Source: Candidatus Pacearchaeota archaeon CG11_big_fil_rev_8_21_14_0_20_30_13 (lineage in GTDB: Archaea; Nanobdellota; Nanobdellia; Pacearchaeales; GW2011-AR1). From it: a stretch of 18,228 bases of DNA. Location of the stretch: NCBI GenBank assembly GCA_002762735.1, contig PCVV01000053.1:1-18228 (forward strand). Direction: 5' to 3'. Positions 14,293 to 18,228 of the stretch are shown here, piece by piece. Positions within the stretch are counted from its first letter, which is position 1; every line of letters begins with the position of its first letter. Under the pieces are notes generated by a model. The model worked only from the letters and a program-made list of their open reading frames with translations, was not told the origin of the DNA and did not search any database. Both the position numbers and the translations under genes were made by a program.

Positions 14293-15240
14293 ATGGAAAG
14301 AGGGAAATTTTTAGATATTGTTGTTTGTGGTCCAGATATGAGTGGAACAAATACCCAAATTAAAGGGTTAGTTAAATTATTTCAGAGCAAAGGAATGAAG
14401 GTTAGAGATTTAAGGGGAACTGAAATTGATGCTTTGTTTCATACTTCTCTTTTTAAGACTATAAATAAGAATTATTTTTCTTATGCGGAATTCTTTACCG
14501 ACAAGAGTACAACTTCCGAAATGAGAGAAAAATTTTTGGGTGTTGCAGCAGGATGTTTAATTGGGGGAGGAACAAATCAAGATTTACGTGTTGCGTCAAT
14601 GATGCAAAATAAGGTCACCTCATATATTGATCCGAATTCTGCAGATGTTTGGATCATGGAGGAGCCAACAAAAAGAGGAGCAGGTCAAGTTAATAGGGTG
14701 ATTGAGCAAAATCGATCTGCATTTAATGATGAATTAAACCCCAAAGCAGCAGCAGAAACACATAGTGTTTATAGAACAGACGAATTTTTAAGATTTAGAA
14801 AACCTCTTAGAGAGAATAATAAAATAATAATAAGAAGCCGAAGTGAAGAGTCTGCATGTTATCAAAGGTATAATTTTTTTTATCTAAAAAAAGGGGTTCA
14901 TAAAAATTATTATTTACAGTTGGAAGGGCACAAAATTGCTTTTGCAAATCCTCCAACAAATCTTTTTGTTGTTTCTGGACCAAAAGACTGGACAGTTAGT
15001 GATTATTTAAGATTAAAACAAGAAAGAAGTAATGGAAGAGATTTTGATGATCATGAAAAAAATGCTTCTTACCAAGTTTTAGTTAATAAAAGATATGCAA
15101 CTAATTGGCTTGAAAAATTGTACAAAAAAGGCACAAAAAAATATGGAGGAACTATGCCCGAAGTCACAAGATTTAATCTTTATGATACAGAAGACGAAAT
15201 AAATAGACAGATGGCAGAAAAAATATCTTCGCTTTTTTAA
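14293..15240 (+). CDS. Thymidylate-kinase-like P-loop protein lacking the Walker A lysine
   Basis: Related to dTMP kinase, which phosphorylates dTMP to dTDP. The N-terminus LDIVVCGPDMSGTNTQIKGL aligns with the TMK P-loop (GxDGSGKTTQ). Thr19 occupies the place of the invariant Lys, Met16 replaces Gly and Asn20 replaces Ser/Thr. Further on, IIIRSRSEESACYQ resembles the TMK DRYxxSxxAYQ helix. The 315 residues exceed the usual 200-215 or so; the extra length includes FLGVAAGCLIGGG and a C-terminal extension. It follows thyX on the same strand, fitting a dTMP kinase role. The degenerate P-loop means either an unusual phosphate-binding loop or loss of activity. The stop codon overlaps that of the convergent gene within TTAA at 15237-15240. 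Confidence 0.75.
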   Translation: MERGKFLDIVVCGPDMSGTNTQIKGLVKLFQSKGMKVRDLRGTEIDALFHTSLFKTINKNYFSYAEFFTDKSTTSEMREKFLGVAAGCLIGGGTNQDLRVASMMQNKVTSYIDPNSADVWIMEEPTKRGAGQVNRVIEQNRSAFNDELNPKAAAETHSVYRTDEFLRFRKPLRENNKIIIRSRSEESACYQRYNFFYLKKGVHKNYYLQLEGHKIAFANPPTNLFVVSGPKDWTVSDYLRLKQERSNGRDFDDHEKNASYQVLVNKRYATNWLEKLYKKGTKKYGGTMPEVTRFNLYDTEDEINRQMAEKISSLF

Positions 15241-15788
15241 TTATCCAATTCAATTAAAATTTTTTCAACGCCTTTATAAAGGTCTTCAATTGTTCCATTA
15301 TTTTCAAATTTAAAATCAGCCATTTCTATACATCTTTTTAGGTTTTGTTTAAATAGATCTTTATTCTCCATTTCTCTTTTTTCATTTGAAACAAATTCTT
15401 CAAATGAAACAAAATCAGATTCAATTTTTCTTTTCAAAATACGGTCATATCTTTTTTCTATATCTGCATCGACGCTAAATAAATAAAAATCTTTTTTTTC
15501 CCTTAATGCTTCAACCTCCCCGATAGTTCTTAAACTTTCAATAACAGTATTTGAATTTTCCAATTTGGCTTTTTTATAAATTTCCTCAATAATATAAGAA
15601 GGATAATTTGCTTCCCTTAATTTGTTTCCAATTAAAACCATTGTATCTCTATTTATAGGGAGTCCTCTTTTTTTTATTTCTTCCACAATGAAGCTTCTCA
15701 CAGAATAATGTGTGAAATCTTTTGTTTTTAAATATTCTACAATTGTACCTTTGCCTGCTCCAAGAGTTCCAGTGATTCCCACTATCAT
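15237..15788 (-). CDS. P-loop nucleotide kinase, dephospho-CoA-kinase/NMP-kinase-like
   Basis: A 183-residue P-loop kinase. It begins MIVGITGTLGAGKGTIVEYL with an intact Walker A (G7 to T15, K13). Also visible are TVIESLRTIGEVEALRE, which resembles the substrate-binding strand of archaeal UPF0200/dephospho-CoA-kinase-like proteins, and KRYDRILKRKIESDFVSFEEF, a LID-like basic stretch. The substrate cannot be set from sequence. It is the last gene of a run starting with dCMP deaminase, so a deoxynucleoside monophosphate is a reasonable candidate, with dephospho-CoA the alternative. It starts 23 bases after the membrane-protein stop and is probably cotranscribed with it. It converges on the TMK-like gene with overlapping stops. 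Confidence 0.82.
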   Translation of the reverse strand: MIVGITGTLGAGKGTIVEYLKTKDFTHYSVRSFIVEEIKKRGLPINRDTMVLIGNKLREANYPSYIIEEIYKKAKLENSNTVIESLRTIGEVEALREKKDFYLFSVDADIEKRYDRILKRKIESDFVSFEEFVSNEKREMENKDLFKQNLKRCIEMADFKFENNGTIEDLYKGVEKILIELDN

Positions 15789-15811
15789 TTTTTAGAAAGA
15801 GATTAATTGTT

Positions 15812-16099
15812 TTAAAATTTAATGGCACTAAACAATGCAACAAAAAATAGTTTATACAAAAACCATGCAAGAATTATCCAATAGATAAAAGAAGAAATTC
15901 CTAAGAGAAAAGCAATCAAAAGATAAACGCCACATAGTAAATCAATAATGCTCATCACATCTCTAAAAATAAATCCTTTTCCAATTAAATATATCGAAGA
16001 CATTAATACAAGTTGAAAGGCAACACCAATATTAAATTGAACAAGAGTAAGTGCAGTGAGTCCGATCAAATCAAGAAGCATCAAAATCAGAGGGATCAT
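15812..16099 (-). CDS. Small integral membrane protein, 95 aa
   Basis: Unrecognised family. From ATG 16099 the protein is almost wholly hydrophobic, with three or four predicted membrane helices (MIPLILMLLDLIGLTALTLV, then FQLVLMSSIYLIG, a short charged KGFIFRD loop, LLCGVYLLIAFLLGI and YWIILAWFLYKLFF). A longer frame to 16153 exists, but its 18 extra residues overlap the deaminase coding region. The chosen ATG overlaps the deaminase TGA as ATGA, a typical coupled junction. It lies between dCMP deaminase and the P-loop kinase. No transport motif is visible, so its link to nucleotide metabolism is positional only. Confidence 0.8.
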   Translation of the reverse strand: MIPLILMLLDLIGLTALTLVQFNIGVAFQLVLMSSIYLIGKGFIFRDVMSIIDLLCGVYLLIAFLLGISSFIYWIILAWFLYKLFFVALFSAIKF

Positions 16100-16587
16100 T
16101 CCAAAAATTCTCCTCTCATAAATTTTTGAATGGGCAAAATTTTCCCATCCCAATATCTAAGAAGAACTCCCACTTCTTCAAACATTTCAATACTTCTTTT
16201 TGCATTTTCTTTCCAAAGATCTGGATTTTTTTTATCCCATTTTTTATCAATAATTACCTCTAAAATTCCAGATTGGACAATACCTCTTGCGCAGTCCATA
16301 CAAGGAATTCCGTTAGTATAAATTTTACATCCTTTAAGAGAAGTTCCAATCAAAGTTGCGTTATAAATAGCATTTCTTTCAGCGTGTTCAAACCAGTAAT
16401 ATTTTTCAGGTTTTTCTTGCCTTGCGACGATTTCATCATTTAAGCCCCTAACAAAACTATTATACCCAGTAGACTTAATTTCATTATTTGGACCGACAAC
16501 TACTGCGCCCATGTGGGTAGATTCATCTTTGCTTTTTGATGCAACAAGATATGCCACTGACATAAAATATTCATCCCAATTTACCAT
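16096..16587 (-). CDS. dCMP deaminase family protein
   Basis: Zinc-dependent deaminase of the cytidine/deoxycytidylate deaminase fold, predicted to convert dCMP to dUMP, the substrate of the nearby ThyX. The 163 residues include the zinc ligand/catalytic pair HAE (H68, E70) in WFEHAERNAIYNA and the PCMDC motif (C96, C99) in GIPCMDCARGIVQSGI. The N-terminal YFMSVAYLVASKSKDESTHMGAVVVG is typical of the dCMP deaminase branch and not of tRNA deaminases. It is transcribed with the membrane protein and P-loop kinase. A TATA-like stretch at 16609-16617 is about 26 bases before the ATG; a second AT-rich candidate lies near 16630-16640. Confidence 0.92.
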   Translation of the reverse strand: MVNWDEYFMSVAYLVASKSKDESTHMGAVVVGPNNEIKSTGYNSFVRGLNDEIVARQEKPEKYYWFEHAERNAIYNATLIGTSLKGCKIYTNGIPCMDCARGIVQSGILEVIIDKKWDKKNPDLWKENAKRSIEMFEEVGVLLRYWDGKILPIQKFMRGEFLE

Positions 16588-16608
16588 AAATTAAAATATA
16601 TTCTAGCA

Positions 16609-16617
16609 TTTTTAAGG
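16609..16617 (-). promoter_or_regulatory. Possible TATA element before dCMP deaminase
   Basis: The minus strand reads CCTTAAAAA, centred about 26 bases before ATG 16587. An alternative is the TTTAACTAATTAATT stretch near 16626-16640, which resembles the shared promoter element but would give a leader of about 24 bases. I cannot choose firmly. Confidence 0.35.
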
Positions 16618-16657
16618 ATAATCATTTTCAATTAATTAGTTAAATTTAGAAAAATAG

Positions 16658-17188
16658 TTAGTATTCAATTCCTTCCCTTGCAAAAATTCCTTTGTCATAA
16701 GGATGTTTTATTTTTTTTATTTCTGAAACATAATCCGCTCTTTCTTTTACACTTTCAGGAAAATCTCTTCCTGTAAAAATCAATTCAGTATTTTTGGGTT
16801 TGTTTTCGATTAAATCAAACACAAGGGATTCCGGAATTATCATCCAATTTAAACCTGGACCAAGTTCATCAATCAAAATTAAATCATATTCATCTATATC
16901 TTTTAATGATTCTGTCCAAAATTCTAAAAATTCTTCTTTTAAACTTTCGATTTGAGTTTGATCGTAATTTTTGAAATAAGGATGAAGTGGTTTAAATTGT
17001 AAATATTTTACTCCAGAATTTTCGAAAAAAAATTGTTCTCCAGTATCTCGTTTGAATAATTGAATTATTTTTACTTTTAATCCTCTTCCGAGTGCACGAA
17101 TAACCAAGCCCATCCCAGCAGAAGTTTTTCCTTTTCCTTCACCGGTATAAATGTGAACAAATCCAAGGGATGATTTTTCAAATGTCAT
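16658..17188 (-). CDS. cobA: Cob(I)yrinic acid a,c-diamide adenosyltransferase (CobA/CobO type)
   Basis: Transfers the adenosyl group of ATP to reduced corrinoid, making adenosylcobalamin. The 176 residues show the family P-loop IYTGEGKGKTSAGMG (G16 to S23, at the N-terminus as usual), a Walker-B-like YDLILIDELGPGLNW, the NTELIFTGRDFPE segment and the diagnostic C-terminus KHPYDKGIFAREGIEY. No other corrinoid genes are visible, so salvage of external cobamide is more likely than full synthesis. Its ATG overlaps the stop of the upstream 107-codon gene as ATGA. An AdoCbl-dependent ribonucleotide reductase would be a natural consumer given the neighbouring deoxynucleotide genes, but none is in the window. 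Confidence 0.95.
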   Translation of the reverse strand: MTFEKSSLGFVHIYTGEGKGKTSAGMGLVIRALGRGLKVKIIQLFKRDTGEQFFFENSGVKYLQFKPLHPYFKNYDQTQIESLKEEFLEFWTESLKDIDEYDLILIDELGPGLNWMIIPESLVFDLIENKPKNTELIFTGRDFPESVKERADYVSEIKKIKHPYDKGIFAREGIEY

Positions 17189-17508
17189 TTTCTTCTCATT
17201 TTTTTTATTTTATTACTTATTAAGTAGCAGAACACTTCTTCCTGATTATAATAATTAAGAGTGAACTTCATTATTTTTTCAATTTCATTTTCACTGCAAT
17301 AGATCCTTACAGGAATCATTACTTCTGCAAATAATTTTCTATCGGGGTTTATCCATCTCCCTTTTGCAGTTCTTAGTATTGTCAAACCTCCAGAAATCTT
17401 TTCCACCATTTTATCCCACTCTTTGTGAAACTTAACAGAAAATTTTCTTTTTTTGTTTGAAAATTTTGGGACTAAAATTTCCCATAATAATTTATTTTTA
17501 TTTGCCAT
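17185..17508 (-). CDS. Hypothetical protein, 107 aa, coupled to cobA
   Basis: I cannot name the family with certainty. The sequence opens with a basic LLWEILVPKFSNKKRKFSVK, followed by FHKEWDKMVEKISGGLTILR, AKGRWINPDRKLFAEVMIPV, a beta strand RIYCSENEIEKIMKF and a tyrosine-rich helix (NYYNQEEVFCYLISN). This looks like a small alpha/beta fold of the kind found as stand-alone genes in bacteria and phages, an impression from memory only. There is no metal or P-loop motif. The start is one base after the recombinase stop, and the end overlaps the cobA ATG (ATGA), so the three genes are co-translated. Nothing in the sequence states its role. Confidence 0.8.
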   Translation of the reverse strand: MANKNKLLWEILVPKFSNKKRKFSVKFHKEWDKMVEKISGGLTILRTAKGRWINPDRKLFAEVMIPVRIYCSENEIEKIMKFTLNYYNQEEVFCYLISNKIKKMRRK

Positions 17509-17509
17509 T

Positions 17510-18228
17510 TTATAAATTGTCCAAGGGGGATCTAACGTTTTTAATTGATGCTTGGGAAATTTGAGTATAAATTTGAGTAGTTTTTATGTCTGAATGACCA
17601 AGTAATTTTTGAATAATTCTTAAGTCCGTTCCTTGTTCAAGAAGATGTGTTGCAAATGAATGTCTTAAAAGGTGCGGGTAAACTCTTTTTTTGATTCCAG
17701 CCTTTTTAGCAGAATTTTGAACAATTTTTTGAATTGTATCTTTTGTTAACTTTCCTCCACGGTTAGATGGAAATAAAATTGCTCTATTGCTCAATTTTAC
17801 ATAACTCTCGAGTTCATTTTTTATTGATGAAGGCATTTTAACAAATCTGTCTTTTTTTCCTTTTGATAAATTTATTTTTATTAAGTTTTCATCAAAGTTT
17901 AAATCATTTGTTTTAAGGTTAACAATTTCAGAAACTCTCAATCCGCACCCGTAAAGAAGTTTTAGTATTAATATGTGCTTAACATTAATTGAAGACTCAA
18001 TTAATTTTTTTATTTCATCCAGAGTGAGGATACAGGGAAGAGCATGGTTTTTCTTTGGATTAGGAATAGTTATCTTTTGTTTTAACACTTTTTCAAAGAA
18101 AAATTTAATTGCAAATAAATCCCTCCGAACACTCATTGGATTTTTATCTTTGAGATTTTTTTGAATATATTCCTTAACTGAATCTTCATTCAGCCCTTTG
18201 CCTTTTGAGAACTCTATGAATCTATCAA
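17510..18228 (-). CDS. xerA: XerA/XerC-like tyrosine recombinase, N-terminus cut by window edge
   Basis: Site-specific recombinase, probably the archaeal chromosome-dimer resolvase. All six catalytic elements are visible: Arg in YGCGLRVSE, Lys in SKGKKDRFVKMP, HxxR in PHLLRHSFATHLLEQG, His in LLGHSDIKTT, and the nucleophilic Tyr in TTQIYTQIS. An internal ATG at 18136 exists, but the frame stays open to the right edge. The residues encoded there (IEFSKGKGLNEDSVKEYIQK) match a core-binding N-terminal domain, so the real start lies outside; about 35-45 residues are probably missing against about 280 for the family. It is followed after one base by the 107-codon gene. No partner mobile element is visible, so a housekeeping Xer role is preferred over an integrase. 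Confidence 0.93.
   Translation of the reverse strand, partial: DRFIEFSKGKGLNEDSVKEYIQKNLKDKNPMSVRRDLFAIKFFFEKVLKQKITIPNPKKNHALPCILTLDEIKKLIESSINVKHILILKLLYGCGLRVSEIVNLKTNDLNFDENLIKINLSKGKKDRFVKMPSSIKNELESYVKLSNRAILFPSNRGGKLTKDTIQKIVQNSAKKAGIKKRVYPHLLRHSFATHLLEQGTDLRIIQKLLGHSDIKTTQIYTQISQASIKNVRSPLDNL

Noticed and set aside
16100..16153. Longer start for the small membrane protein
   Set aside because: It lies inside the end of the deaminase gene. The ATGA overlap at 16096-16099 is the typical coupled start.
18134..18136. ATG at 18136 as the recombinase start
   Set aside because: The frame is open further to the window edge and encodes recognisable core-binding domain sequence there, so this Met is internal.
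1..18228. CRISPR arrays, insertion sequences or defence systems
   Set aside because: No regularly spaced direct repeats, transposase genes, terminal repeats or Cas-like proteins were seen. The only recombinase looks like a housekeeping Xer.

Overview
The window is an AT-rich piece of an archaeal chromosome. Archaeal markers are a single-gene RpoB and RpoH, an RpoA with archaeal A' and A'' signatures, archaeal S12, S7, NusA and EF-2 (with the diphthamide histidine), and TATA boxes in place of bacterial -10/-35 promoters. Many TATA boxes are centred about 26 bases before the start codon, which points to leaderless transcripts. Small proteins, low GC and divergent informational genes suggest a DPANN archaeon near the Pacearchaeota/Woesearchaeota. 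That placement rests on recognition only and was not tested by a tree.

Region 1 (1-12302, all minus strand) is the transcription/translation cluster. In transcription order it holds rpoH, rpoB, an unknown 94-codon gene, a fused rpoA (A'+A''), nusA, an unknown 106-codon gene, rps12, rps7, an unknown 162-codon gene, a broken small gene with two in-frame stops, and fusA (EF-2, running off the left edge just short of its end). The order matches the classic archaeal rpoH-B-A-(L30e)-nusA-S12-S7-EF cluster. Here A' and A'' are one compact protein, the L30e gene is not in its usual place, and unknown small genes sit between otherwise conserved neighbours.

Region 2 (12479-13012) has tRNA-Lys(UUU) and a thioredoxin gene, both on the minus strand. 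Beyond them is a divergent promoter region that fires leftward into trx and rightward into thyX.

Region 3 (13013-17188) is largely a deoxynucleotide neighbourhood. On the plus strand are a two-domain ThyX-like thymidylate synthase and a thymidylate-kinase-like P-loop protein that lacks the Walker A lysine. Convergent to these on the minus strand are a dCMP deaminase, a small membrane protein and an NMP-kinase/dephospho-CoA-kinase-like P-loop protein. A corrinoid adenosyltransferase (16658-17188) could supply adenosylcobalamin to a class II ribonucleotide reductase. Together these suggest dCMP to dUMP to dTMP to dTDP, with cofactor supply for making deoxynucleotides.

Region 4 (17185-18228) has an unknown 107-codon gene and a XerA-type tyrosine recombinase that runs off the right edge. 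Both are tightly coupled to the adenosyltransferase gene.

The most notable items are the tandem ThyX whose signature motif is split between its two halves, the lysine-less TMK-like partner, the compact fused RpoA, the unknown genes inside the RNA polymerase/ribosomal cluster, a double TATA module shared by the EF-2 and RNA polymerase promoters, and the twice-interrupted small zinc-knuckle gene.
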